45,522 bases of DNA from Thiogranum sp. (lineage in GTDB: Bacteria > Pseudomonadota > Gammaproteobacteria > DSM-19610): the NCBI GenBank assembly GCA_022340245.1, contig JAJDOI010000223.1, forward strand, positions 1 to 45,522, in the 5' to 3' direction. A program made the translations under genes and the position numbers. The notes beneath the pieces are model-generated. The model saw nothing but the letters and a program-made list of their open reading frames with translations. It was not told the DNA's origin and searched no databases. This document shows positions 8,985 through 18,339 of the stretch, piece after piece; the stretch's first letter is position 1, and every line of letters begins with the position of its first letter.

Positions 8985-9736
8985 GACCAGAACCTCAATC
9001 GGCCATCTTCGAAGGCACTGATAAACGAGCCGAAGGCAAGCCGATCCCGGGCTTCCCCAACGGCGTGATAGTTCCGCGAATTGATGATAATCACTTCGCC
9101 GGGCTGAACGTCCACGCTCAACATGCGGGCGCCGCCAACCACCGCCTCAGTGTAAAAATAGCTGTCCGGAACCTGGTGGACATCATCTTCCGGGCTCCAC
9201 AGCTTATCCCAGAGGAGCAGCTCACCGCCTTGCTCGGATACACGCAGGTACAGGTTCCAGGCCAGCTGGGCCGAGGCTGCCCCAATCGCCCAGCCGTCCG
9301 AATCCTGTGCAGCGAAGTCAACATGAATGGGGCTGAAGCCGTTGCGCAACTTGCCGTTGCCGGCAAAATAGCTCCCCAGACCCGGTTCGGACATGATTTC
9401 GGCGTCAAAACCGACCTCACTCAGCTTGCCAATCAGCCGTTGTACCGGTGGAAAGCTCTGCGCGAATATGCGGGAAAAATTCTCGTCCAGCTGCCTGGCG
9501 AGGGCAAAGTAAGCCTGTTTGGAGGCACGCACGCCCTGCTCGTACTGGCTGATGCCAAGCCTCGCCACTTGCTTGATGCTGCTGGTCCGGCAGGCATGTT
9601 CGAGGAGCCCGGCCAGCAGCCGTTGCATTTCCTCATGCGTAGCAAAGTTGTCGATACGAACAGCCGGAATACGACTCTCAATCAGAGCCCGCAGCGAGGC
9701 GTGGCTGAGCGAATGAATCTGAGTATCTTCCCACAT
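8981..9736 (-). CDS. 2-oxoglutarate/Fe(II)-dependent oxygenase
   Basis: 251 residues. The double-stranded beta-helix iron site is visible: IHVDFA gives the HxD (His138, Asp140), and NSRNYHAVGEARDRLAFGSFIS gives the distal His224 with Arg230 or Arg232 positioned to bind 2-oxoglutarate. Between them lies LYLRVSEQGGELLLWDKLW, the 'GGEL' strand typical of prolyl-4-hydroxylase-like members. It should hydroxylate or otherwise oxidise a substrate using O2 and 2-oxoglutarate. It is the first gene of the 2OG-GNAT-AsnB-like cluster. No good ribosome binding site precedes the ATG; instead two copies of ATGTGACA lie directly upstream. Substrate unknown. Confidence 0.85.
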   Translation of the reverse strand: MWEDTQIHSLSHASLRALIESRIPAVRIDNFATHEEMQRLLAGLLEHACRTSSIKQVARLGISQYEQGVRASKQAYFALARQLDENFSRIFAQSFPPVQRLIGKLSEVGFDAEIMSEPGLGSYFAGNGKLRNGFSPIHVDFAAQDSDGWAIGAASAQLAWNLYLRVSEQGGELLLWDKLWSPEDDVHQVPDSYFYTEAVVGGARMLSVDVQPGEVIIINSRNYHAVGEARDRLAFGSFISAFEDGRLRFWS

Positions 9737-9738
9737 CG

Positions 9739-9761
9739 TGTCACATGGAGACTTGTCACAT
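9739..9761 (-). promoter_or_regulatory. Direct repeat ATGTGACA upstream of the 2OG oxygenase gene
   Basis: Two perfect 8-bp copies of ATGTGACA (minus strand), 15 bp apart, occupy the 23 bases next to the oxygenase start codon. No Shine-Dalgarno sequence is visible there. They could be an operator or a coincidence of start-region sequence; there is no known binding protein I can assign. Confidence 0.3.
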
Positions 9762-9986
9762 TAAAAAAGCTATCGTTTTTCATCGACAGCGCCAAAAAAC
9801 ATGTCGGCACATAGCAGATTTAGTGCACTCCATTTTCACCCACAGGCAGGCGTGGCGCGCCAATCTGCGCTCGCATCCGATTGGTGCCGTCCGGGCGGCC
9901 AGCCGCAGCGCTTTGAGTCAATGGCAACGCCGCTACTCGAAAAGCGTGCAAGACAGCGACCTGATATTCGCATAAGGAAGGGTATT

Positions 9987-10433
9987 TCAACGGTTTTTTA
10001 TCGCTTCCACCTGTTGGGCAGTGATCAACCGGGGCTCGCTGTTGCCCCAGGCATTACGCTCGTAATTGATGATATCGGCTATCGACCGGGTGTCGAGCGC
10101 GCCGGCGAAGGCGGGCATGGCGCCGTTACCCCGGCCGTTGAGAACAATGCCGATATGCAGCGCCACCGGACCGGTTGCCACCGCGCTGCCCCGCAGCGCC
10201 GGTGCCCCCAGCGCAACCTGCCCCTGCCCGGACGTCAGGTGGCAGGCAGCGCACTTATGTGCATACAGCCGTCTGCCGCTTTCCAGTTGCTGAATCTGTG
10301 CCGGAGTCCACGCGGACGGGTCCCAGAGCGGCGGGGCGCCATTGCCCGAATCGCGCTGCCCGCAGGCAGCTGCGAACAGCAGCGCAAGCGCGGGATATGC
10401 CGCGCTCAGACGGTGTGGGCGCCCGTCAGACAT
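9987..10433 (-). CDS. Lipoprotein class I cytochrome c
   Basis: 148 residues from the preferred start. The N-terminus has a hydrophobic stretch ending in LLFAAACGQ, a plausible lipobox with Cys24, so the protein is probably anchored to a membrane facing the periplasm. One haem c site is visible (CAACH, 61-65), and the distal ligand is likely Met106 in GNGAMPAF, the usual class I arrangement; a terminal helix carries IADIINYERNAWGN. It should carry electrons, for example to a terminal oxidase. The longer track ORF adds 25 Cys- and Ala-rich residues that do not look like a signal sequence. It lies 124 bp downstream of cbbR on the same strand and 250 bp upstream of the oxygenase cluster, so its operon membership is open. 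Confidence 0.82.
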   Translation of the reverse strand: MSDGRPHRLSAAYPALALLFAAACGQRDSGNGAPPLWDPSAWTPAQIQQLESGRRLYAHKCAACHLTSGQGQVALGAPALRGSAVATGPVALHIGIVLNGRGNGAMPAFAGALDTRSIADIINYERNAWGNSEPRLITAQQVEAIKNR

Positions 10434-10546
10434 CCGTGCCGTTGCAGCGCAACGCGCGCCGCAGGCCGGGCAGGCGCCGCAGCGTTCGGCAGCCCGTGTG
10501 GCTGGCAACCAAAGCGGGCCGCAACTGGCGCCTGCACTGAGTTTGC

Positions 10547-10562
10547 CATGAGCATGCTCATG
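10547..10562. repeat. 16-bp perfect palindrome over the cbbR stop codon
   Basis: CATGAGCATGCTCATG is a perfect 16-bp dyad that includes the cbbR stop codon. It has no loop and no T-tract, so it is not a typical intrinsic terminator. It may be a protein-binding site or a chance feature. Confidence 0.4.
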
Positions 10563-11487
10563 CTTTCGCTCGCGACCCGAGTCTGGGTAAATTCAATATA
10601 GCCGACGACTCGGTCAGCACAAAGTGCTTGAAACTCTGCGCCACAGCCGAGAGCCGCTTACCGGCGCGATGCATGATGTACCACTTGCGCAGGATGGGCA
10701 GTTCGTGCACATCGAGGATTACCAGGCGCTTAAGCGTCAATTCCATCTCCAGGGTGTGCAATGATAACAGTCCGAAGCCGAGTCCTGCCTCGACGCCCTG
10801 CTTGATAGCCTCGGAGCTGCTCATTTCCATGGTCGACGACAGGGAAACACCGTGCTCGACAAAAAAGCGCTCCATGGCGGAACGCGTGCCGGAGCCTTTC
10901 TCACGCACCAGAAAGGTTTCCTCCTGGAGTCGTTTCAGGGGGATATCGCGGGCGCCGGCCAGGGGGTGACTGGGCGGCGCGATCACCACCAGCGGATTGT
11001 CCATAAAGCTTTCAGCGACCAGATCCATGTTGGTCGGCGGTTTGCCCATAATCACCAGGTCGGTCTCATTGGCCGATAGCGCTTCGAGCAGCCGTTTTCG
11101 GTTGGTGACATCGAGGCTCACCTGTACGTTGGGATATCGCTGGCAGAAAGACGCCAGCAGCTGCGGCACGAAATAGTTGGCCGTACTGGCCACAGCAATG
11201 CGCAGGCGGCCACGCTCCAGACCGCGCATTTCATCGAAGACCAGGCTCACTTCGGCCAGCGTCGTCAGCACCGAACCCGCATAGCGCTGCATTTCTTCGC
11301 CGGCATCGGTAAGAAATACCTTTTTGCCCACCTGCTCGAACAAGGGCAGCCCCACCTCTTCCTCGAGCTGCTTGACCTGCATGGACACAGCGGGCTGGGT
11401 CAAATGGAGCTCTTTCGAGGCCTGGGTGAAACTGAGGTGGCGCGCCACCGCGTCGAAGATTTTGAGTTGCCGCAGGGTCAGGTTCAC
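10558..11487 (-). CDS. cbbR: CbbR, LysR-type regulator of the Calvin cycle genes
   Basis: 309 residues. The N-terminal winged helix-turn-helix reads LTLRQLKIFDAVARHLSFTQASKELHLTQPAVSMQVKQLEEEVG (about 3-46). The effector domain includes CbbR-like stretches: TNRKRLLEALSANETDLVIMG, REKGSGTRSAMERFF and a C-terminal WYIMHRAGKRLS. CbbR activates cbb operons in response to metabolites reporting carbon and redox status. The GTG at 11487 is preferred: it follows AAAGAGAAC and starts at VNLTLRQL as CbbR proteins usually do; an ATG at 11526 would add 13 residues. The gene is about 9 kb from cbbL with sixA and sqr between, so it is not in the usual divergent position next to cbbL. A LysR-type dyad upstream of cbbL is the likely target. 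Confidence 0.88.
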   Translation of the reverse strand: MNLTLRQLKIFDAVARHLSFTQASKELHLTQPAVSMQVKQLEEEVGLPLFEQVGKKVFLTDAGEEMQRYAGSVLTTLAEVSLVFDEMRGLERGRLRIAVASTANYFVPQLLASFCQRYPNVQVSLDVTNRKRLLEALSANETDLVIMGKPPTNMDLVAESFMDNPLVVIAPPSHPLAGARDIPLKRLQEETFLVREKGSGTRSAMERFFVEHGVSLSSTMEMSSSEAIKQGVEAGLGFGLLSLHTLEMELTLKRLVILDVHELPILRKWYIMHRAGKRLSAVAQSFKHFVLTESSAILNLPRLGSRAKA

Positions 11488-11714
11488 GTGAGTTCTCTTT
11501 ATGCTGCTGGCCGCAATAATAACCATTTCTTATCGGTTTACCAAGTGCAGCCGGTCCGGAAATGGGTCCGCTCCCGCGTCCGTGCGCCCTTCAGGAAATT
11601 GCGCGCCGTCGCGGCGGCTTTGCCCGTGCGGCGACAGTTTTTTGCTAACCTAGCAGGCCGGAATGACAGTTCGATGACCCGCGCGCCCCACGGCCCGAAC
11701 GAAAGGATACCGCT

Positions 11715-12207
11715 ATGCGCACCTTAACCCTGATCCGCCACGCCAAGTCCAGCTGGAAGGACACCACGCTCGAGGACTTCGAGCGGCCCCTGAACCGGCG
11801 CGGCAAGGAGAACGCGCCGACGATGGGTCGGCTGTTGAACAGGATGGGTGTCAGCTTTGATTTGATCGTCACCAGCCCGGCAACCAGGGCTGTCGCGACC
11901 GCCCGGCTGATCGCCAGGGAACTGGGCTACCCGGAAAAGACCCTGAGGGAGGAGCCCGAACTCTACGCGGCGTCGGCGGCGCAACTCCTGAAGACGGTGC
12001 AGCAGCTGCCGGACGAAAGCAACGACGTGGCCCTGGTCGCACACAACCCGGGGTTGACGTCGTTCTGCAATTATCTCTGCGGGGAAACCATCGACAACCT
12101 GCCGACCTGCGCCGTGGCCACCATCGCTTTCGACCTCGATACCTGGCAAGCCGTCTACCGCAATACGGGCAGGCTCACCCGCTACGAGTACCCGCGCAAG
12201 CACACCA

Positions 12208-12215
<8 letters not shown>
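11715..12215 (+). CDS. sixA: SixA-type phosphohistidine phosphatase
   Basis: 166 residues of the histidine phosphatase superfamily. The catalytic RHAKSSW motif (His9) is at the N-terminus; the second catalytic His is in VALVAHNPGLTSF, and the pair 'DFERPLNRRGKENAPTMG' with 'TSPATRAVATARL' is typical of SixA. SixA removes phosphate from phosphohistidine of HPt-type proteins; substrates in this organism are unknown. AAAGGA precedes the ATG at a good distance. It is the only plus-strand gene between cbbR and sqr, divergent from cbbR and convergent to sqr, and it ends in an intrinsic terminator that overlaps its stop codon. Confidence 0.85.
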
Positions 12216-13545
<1,330 letters not shown>

Positions 13546-13641
13546 AGCAGGAAATCATACACCCCTATACGCCACCAGCGCATTGGACAAACGCACACTG
13601 CCCGGCACCGGCTGTCGGACAAATTGGCAGGATATCTTGTG

Positions 13642-14247
13642 TCAGGCCGCTGACACGAAGGGGCGGTTGTGAAACTCCAGCCTCAGCCCCCCGGCGTTGG
13701 CGAGAATCCGGGTGAAAGCCGCATTATCGACGCGCGTGCGATACCAGCCGGCCGGGTCGGCCCGCAGTACAAACCCCAGTGCCGCGCGAATCACCCCGGC
13801 GTGCGCGACCACCAGCACGTGCTTGCCGGCGTACCCCCGCAGCGAATCGGTCAGCGCCTCGGCGACCCGCTCGCCAAACCCTTCAAGGGGTTCGGAACCC
13901 GCCGGCCGGTTGCGCAAGGGATCACGATAAAAGGCCCGATACTCGCTTTCATCAGTGGCGACAATTTCCGCCCGGGTGCGCCCCTCCCAGCTGCCGAAGC
14001 CCACCTCGCGGAAACGTTCATCGACCGACAGGGGCACCGCATCGCGCTCGCTCAGTGCCGCCGCGAAATCCAGGCAGCGCCGCAGGGGCGAACTGACGAT
14101 CTGTTGCCAGGGACCGCGGTCGCCGACGGCGTCCCACATTTGCTGCCAACCCTTTTCGCTTAGGGGGTCATCGGCACCATCCCCCCGGTAGCGCCGTCCA
14201 CCCACGGGTTCACCGTGGCGCAGAAAGTCGATGAGCGTCTCGCCCAT
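13642..14247 (-). CDS. Histidine phosphatase family protein (phosphoglycerate mutase-like)
   Basis: 201 residues. Catalytic motif FLRHGEPVGG (His11), then SSPLRRCLDFAAALSE, the acid-base motif REVGFGSWEGRT, and the second catalytic His in VLVVAHAGVIRAALGF. This is the branch that contains alpha-ribazole phosphatase (CobC), phosphoglycerate phosphatases and broad-specificity sugar phosphatases; sequence alone does not settle which. It follows orf135 by 6 bp at the tail of the cbbO-containing operon, which makes a Calvin-cycle or RuBisCO-inhibitor phosphatase role plausible but unproven. No cobalamin genes are nearby. Confidence 0.8.
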   Translation of the reverse strand: MGETLIDFLRHGEPVGGRRYRGDGADDPLSEKGWQQMWDAVGDRGPWQQIVSSPLRRCLDFAAALSERDAVPLSVDERFREVGFGSWEGRTRAEIVATDESEYRAFYRDPLRNRPAGSEPLEGFGERVAEALTDSLRGYAGKHVLVVAHAGVIRAALGFVLRADPAGWYRTRVDNAAFTRILANAGGLRLEFHNRPFVSAA

Positions 14248-14253
14248 GACTGT

Positions 14254-14661
14254 CTATTCGCCGTGACGCTCAAAAGGCGTGATCGTTGCATCCGACGGTT
14301 TATGCTGTCGATCTTCCATCAATTCGAGCGCCTTGAAGAATTCGCTCTGCAGGCGGTTCATTATTACGGAGCCTTTTTCATCATAGTAAACGCAGGTGTA
14401 AGTTACCGGTGCGCGGAGATCCTTACGCTCGCCGGATTGAAAGTCGCGCCAGGAAAGTTCAATCAGCCTCGGCCCCTGACCGTCGACAAATACAATTTCA
14501 TCCCTGTCGATAATACCCAGGTACTGCATGGCTCGAATGGGAACAAAGAGGCTGTCACCACTCTTACGGGTAAACAGCAAGTGAATGATGCGATAATGCT
14601 CAGCAGGCAAGGTACGCAGCTCGCGTCCGATTTCGGAACCTCGCTCAAAACTCATATGCAT
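14254..14661 (-). CDS. Conserved-looking hypothetical protein downstream of cbbO
   Basis: 135 residues, soluble, no signal peptide or membrane segment. The start at 14661 follows AGGTGATCGAAT, a proper ribosome binding site; a second ATG is two codons further. Visible elements include a mixed alpha/beta pattern (YRIIHLLFTRKSGDSLFVPIRAMQYLG, then DEIVFVDGQGPRLIELSWRDF and VTYTCVYYDEKG). The rest looks charged and helical. I do not recognise the family. Position 64 bp after cbbO and 6 bp before the histidine phosphatase indicates cotranscription with cbbQO. Confidence 0.7.
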   Translation of the reverse strand: MHMSFERGSEIGRELRTLPAEHYRIIHLLFTRKSGDSLFVPIRAMQYLGIIDRDEIVFVDGQGPRLIELSWRDFQSGERKDLRAPVTYTCVYYDEKGSVIMNRLQSEFFKALELMEDRQHKPSDATITPFERHGE

Positions 14662-14725
14662 ATTCGATCACCTGCGCGTGGCGGCTAGTTGCCGTCTCCC
14701 AACCCGGGACCCTGTTTCATAGCCC

Positions 14726-17056
14726 CTATGATGTCAGGGTTGCAAACAGAACCGGCAGCTTCTCCGGCAGTTTCTGTACATTATCCACTATGGTGTAGTT
14801 ATTCATCCCGAAGATGCGTTTAACGTAGTTGTCGGCATTGGGATCGAGCGTCAGGCAGTAACTCAGGACGCCCTTGCTGTACAGCTCTTCAACGGCCTTC
14901 TTGGTGTCGTGGCGCAGATGTTGAGGATCGCGTTCGTCGATATCAGCGGGCTCGCCATCGGTGATGAGCAGCAACAGCTTTCTGCGTTCGGGCTGCTTGA
15001 GCAAATGCTGCCCCGCATGACGTATGGCTGCGCCCATGCGCGTGGACAAACCACCCCGCATACCTGCCAGGCGCGATTTAGCCTCATCGTCAAAGTGTTG
15101 ATTAAAATCCTTGAAGCGATAGTACTGTACATCATGGCGGCCATCCGAGGCGAAACCGTGAAGTGCAAACGGGTCGCCAATCCCATTGATCGCCGTAGCC
15201 ACCAGCGTCGATGCCTCTCTTGTAAGCTGCAGAACGGTCTTGTCGGAGCCTTCCACGGTTTCATTGGTGGATTCGGACAAATCCATCAACACCACGACGG
15301 CCAGGTCGCGGGTTTTGAGGACATTACGCATGGTGATGCGAGGATTGGGCTGTTCACCCATGCGGATAGCGACCATGGCATCGATGGCGGCATTGATGTC
15401 GATTTCGTCGCCGTCTTCCATGTTGCGCACGCGTTGAACACCTTCCGGCGTGAGCAGGTCGATGATCTGTTTGATGCGGTGTGCCACCGGTTTGTACTCG
15501 GTGATGATCTTTTCGATCTCTTCCGGATCACCCTTGGGCTGGCGACGTTCGTAAAGTGTCGCCCAATCGGGGCGGTGCAGCTGAATCTGGTAGTCCCACT
15601 CCTGGTAATGAAAGGGTTCCGATACCGATTCCTTGCCCCACATTTCGTTGAAACTGACACCCTCGTCTTCGTAGGGAAACAGCTCGGTTTCGCAAGTCCA
15701 GATCTCCTGGGCGTCGTCACCAGCCAGCTCGCAGTCGAGTTCGTTGATCATTTCCATGACATTGACCTTGCGCCGCACCTGGCGTTGGCTGGCGGGCAGA
15801 TAGTCCACGCCCTGACTCCAGTCGAACTCCTCGAACTCCCAAACGAAGCGATTGTCATCGCGGTACGGTATGCGGATACGCTCGAGGATGCGCAGGCTGG
15901 GGACTTCCCGGCGCGCAGCCAACAGGTTGAACAGATCGACACCCACGTTCCAGGAGAACTGGTTGTTATCCTGCTGTTGCTCAATGCCGGCGTGGAAACG
16001 CTCGGCCAGGGCATTCAATTCTTCGTCATCGCAGCGTTCCGACGAATCCAGCAGCATCAGCGCAAAGTGCTCCAGTACCGGAATAGTCGGATGTTCCGCA
16101 TCCTCCTCATACTCAAGCATCAGCAATGAACGCCAGAGTTTTTTCAGGCCGGGAAATTCTTTTATCGCCTTGTACTCGATGCGGGCGTCTTCGGCCATAC
16201 CGATAAAAAACATCTGTGCCGGACTCAGCTGCTCGGCGGAAATGCGCGACGAGGTATAACAGACATGCGCGGCCATATGCGCCGAGGTCGCGCGGTACAA
16301 CTCCAGACCGGTTATGTCCCCGATCGCATCGACGGCATCCGGCATGTGCACGATGTTCTTGTCGATATAGGGCCTGAAATCGGTGTAGTCAGCGCCCGTC
16401 GGGCGCAAAAAGAAATCACGCCCCCACAGGGCGCGCAAATAAAAATTGAGTTTGCGCTGGGTATCGATAAACAGCGTGCCGCGCCGTTCTTTTTGCAGCA
16501 CGGCAAGACTGTCCTGGGATTCAAGGTTGAAATAGGACGTCAGGTTCTGGAAGTCCCGGCGATAGGCCTGTGCCCCGAAATTGGCCCAGCGGCGCAGTCC
16601 ACTCAGGGTCAGCTTGGACAGCAGTTCGTCGATATGACCCAGCATCGGGCGCAGGCCACGCGCCGCGGTCGCCGAGAGCTGGTGGATCAGCGTCAGGTAA
16701 CCGCGTAACAGCTCGGCATCGCCCAGACGTCGCGAGGCAGTCGGCAGGCTGTCGAACAACAGCGTAATGACCTCTCCCGAGGTCATCGATGAAAGTTTCA
16801 TAGCCGCACTGATGCAGTCGGTAATAATGTCCTCACCGCATTCCTTGGCGACCAGCGGCATCTGCTGCAGATAGGAAATCACCAGGCCTTTGCCGCGGCC
16901 GAGGTTTGCAAGGCTCTTGGCACCTTCCAGATAATTCTCCAAACCGGTCGGCGACATGACATGCGAGGCCTCCGTAAAGGTGCCTTCCAGCACGTCGCGG
17001 ATTTCCGGCGCGATACCTTCCAGATATTTTTCGTAGTCTTCTAGTTTGACGGCCAT
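14726..17056 (-). CDS. cbbO: CbbO, von Willebrand A-domain subunit of the RuBisCO activase
   Basis: 776 residues. The C-terminal third is a von Willebrand factor A domain with the MIDAS metal site as VVLMDLSEST (Asp592), then LLLLITDGEPADIDERD. The long N-terminal part is the CbbO-specific helical region that binds CbbQ. CbbO links the CbbQ hexamer to RuBisCO, where the complex removes inhibitory sugar phosphates from the active site. The ATG at 17056 (MAVKLEDYEKYL) follows GTGGAAGTG and is preferred to the track's earlier start, which would add 12 residues without support. It lies 87 bp downstream of cbbQ; a potential long hairpin (CGGGAGC...GCTCCCG) occupies that gap. Confidence 0.93.
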   Translation of the reverse strand: MAVKLEDYEKYLEGIAPEIRDVLEGTFTEASHVMSPTGLENYLEGAKSLANLGRGKGLVISYLQQMPLVAKECGEDIITDCISAAMKLSSMTSGEVITLLFDSLPTASRRLGDAELLRGYLTLIHQLSATAARGLRPMLGHIDELLSKLTLSGLRRWANFGAQAYRRDFQNLTSYFNLESQDSLAVLQKERRGTLFIDTQRKLNFYLRALWGRDFFLRPTGADYTDFRPYIDKNIVHMPDAVDAIGDITGLELYRATSAHMAAHVCYTSSRISAEQLSPAQMFFIGMAEDARIEYKAIKEFPGLKKLWRSLLMLEYEEDAEHPTIPVLEHFALMLLDSSERCDDEELNALAERFHAGIEQQQDNNQFSWNVGVDLFNLLAARREVPSLRILERIRIPYRDDNRFVWEFEEFDWSQGVDYLPASQRQVRRKVNVMEMINELDCELAGDDAQEIWTCETELFPYEDEGVSFNEMWGKESVSEPFHYQEWDYQIQLHRPDWATLYERRQPKGDPEEIEKIITEYKPVAHRIKQIIDLLTPEGVQRVRNMEDGDEIDINAAIDAMVAIRMGEQPNPRITMRNVLKTRDLAVVVLMDLSESTNETVEGSDKTVLQLTREASTLVATAINGIGDPFALHGFASDGRHDVQYYRFKDFNQHFDDEAKSRLAGMRGGLSTRMGAAIRHAGQHLLKQPERRKLLLLITDGEPADIDERDPQHLRHDTKKAVEELYSKGVLSYCLTLDPNADNYVKRIFGMNNYTIVDNVQKLPEKLPVLFATLTS

Positions 17057-17143
17057 AACACACTTCCACACGCCGGCAAGGGCCGGGAGCAAACTGGGCG
17101 GTGTTCTGCCACTAACGCCGGCTCCCGCGCGACCGGGAGTTTG

Positions 17144-17953
17144 TTAACCAAAGAACGTCTGTACCGCTGCGTTCAACGTATCGCGCATGTCCGGATCATC
17201 GGTCAATGGCGTTACCATGGTCATGGTGCAAGCCGCGACGGGCTCGACACCCTTATGGACCAACTGGCCGGCGTACACGAGCAAACGGGTTGAGATACCT
17301 TCATCGAGACCGTGGCCCTTGAGGTTACGTGCACGGTGCGCGATTTGCACCAGCTTGTGTGCGGTATCCTTATCCACACCTGACTCCTGGGCAACGATAT
17401 CCGTCTCGGTCGCTTCTTCCGGATAATCAAAATCCAGTCCGCCAAAACGTTGCTTGGTGGATTCTTTCAGATCCTTCATCAGGCTCTGGTAGCCGGGGTT
17501 GTAGGAGATCACCAGCTGAAAATCCTTATGGGCCTCGATCAACTCACCCTTCTTGTCCAGCGGCAAGGTGCGGCGATGGTCGGTCAGCGGGTGGATCACG
17601 ACCGTGGTGTCCTGGCGCGCCTCCACGACTTCATCGAGGTAACAGATCGCACCGAGACGTGCAGCGGTAGTGAGCGGCCCGTCCTGCCATTTGGTGCCTT
17701 CCTTGTCCAGCAGGAAGCGTCCAACCAGGTCAGAGGCAGTCATGTCTTCGTTACAGGCAACGGTGATCAGGGGGCGGCCCAGCTTCCAGGCCATGTACTC
17801 GACAAAGCGCGACTTGCCACAACCGGTTGGCCCCTTGAGCATCATCGGCATGCGCGCGTTATAGGCTGCTTCATACAGCGCGATTTCGTCGCCGACAGCC
17901 TTATAGAACGGTTCCTTCTTTATCTTGTATTGCGTGATATCAACAGCGGACAT
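17144..17953 (-). CDS. cbbQ: CbbQ, MoxR-type AAA+ ATPase of the RuBisCO activase
   Basis: 269 residues. Walker A is [13 protein letters not shown] (41-50), Walker B is [12 protein letters not shown], and the AAA+ core continues with [19 protein letters not shown] and [12 protein letters not shown]. CbbQ hexamers hydrolyse ATP to remodel RuBisCO together with CbbO. AAGGTGAGAA precedes the ATG. The gene lies downstream of cbbLS and orf108 and upstream of cbbO, the usual order for the non-carboxysomal form IA operon. No carboxysome genes are in the window. Confidence 0.95.
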   Translation of the reverse strand: MSAVDITQYKIKKEPFYKAVGDEIALYEAAYNARMPMMLKGPTGCGKSRFVEYMAWKLGRPLITVACNEDMTASDLVGRFLLDKEGTKWQDGPLTTAARLGAICYLDEVVEARQDTTVVIHPLTDHRRTLPLDKKGELIEAHKDFQLVISYNPGYQSLMKDLKESTKQRFGGLDFDYPEEATETDIVAQESGVDKDTAHKLVQIAHRARNLKGHGLDEGISTRLLVYAGQLVHKGVEPVAACTMTMVTPLTDDPDMRDTLNAAVQTFFG

Positions 17954-18002
17954 TTCTCACCTTCCGGATGCTTGTAATAGGGAATCGATGGCTTTCGCGC
18001 CA

Positions 18003-18329
18003 TCAAACCTCATCTTCTGTTTCGATTTCACCACTCCAGCCCGCCGCTCGCGCGCGCTCAATCGCCGCACCGTGAATTCTCTCGTGACGCTCGCGCAACT
18101 CGGCAGGCAGATGACTGACCAGGCAGCCATACTTGTCCCATTCGTCGTTGACCTTGTGCAGCAGGGCATCGATCCTGGCCAGGTTCCAGCCGGCGCACGT
18201 CTCGGTTTCCGGGATCAACCCGAATACCCAGGCATCACGTATCAACTTGCCGATGGACGTCATCCCGCCAAGCATTTCCTTGTCAATACCGACGTATGTC
18301 TGTGTCTGTGGTTTTGTCATATGTCCCAT
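18003..18329 (-). CDS. Hypothetical protein between cbbS and cbbQ
   Basis: 108 residues (105 if the ATG at 18320 is used). Soluble, with an acidic C-terminus (GEIETEDEV). Visible: TYVGIDKEMLGGMTSIGKLIRDAWVFGLIPETETCAGWNLARIDALLHKVNDEWDKYGCLVSHLPAELRERHERIHGAAIERARAAGW. The second half is helical and charged. I do not recognise the family by name. It is the first gene after the cbbS terminator, 49 bp before cbbQ, so it belongs to the low-expression tail of the cbb operon and may help the CbbQO activase or RuBisCO assembly. That role is inferred from position only. Confidence 0.75.
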   Translation of the reverse strand: MGHMTKPQTQTYVGIDKEMLGGMTSIGKLIRDAWVFGLIPETETCAGWNLARIDALLHKVNDEWDKYGCLVSHLPAELRERHERIHGAAIERARAAGWSGEIETEDEV

Positions 18330-18339
18330 TTCTTATAAG

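Noticed and set aside
6935-9736. Lasso-peptide or carbapenem/clavam cluster
   Set aside because: AsnB-like and 2OG enzymes occur in both, but no precursor peptide, leader peptidase, RRE protein, crotonase-like CarB or thiamine-dependent synthase is present, and the AsnB-like loops fit a different clade.
9801-10601. 266-codon plus-strand ORF across the cytochrome c gene
   Set aside because: It is antisense to a gene with a haem c motif and a distal Met ligand.
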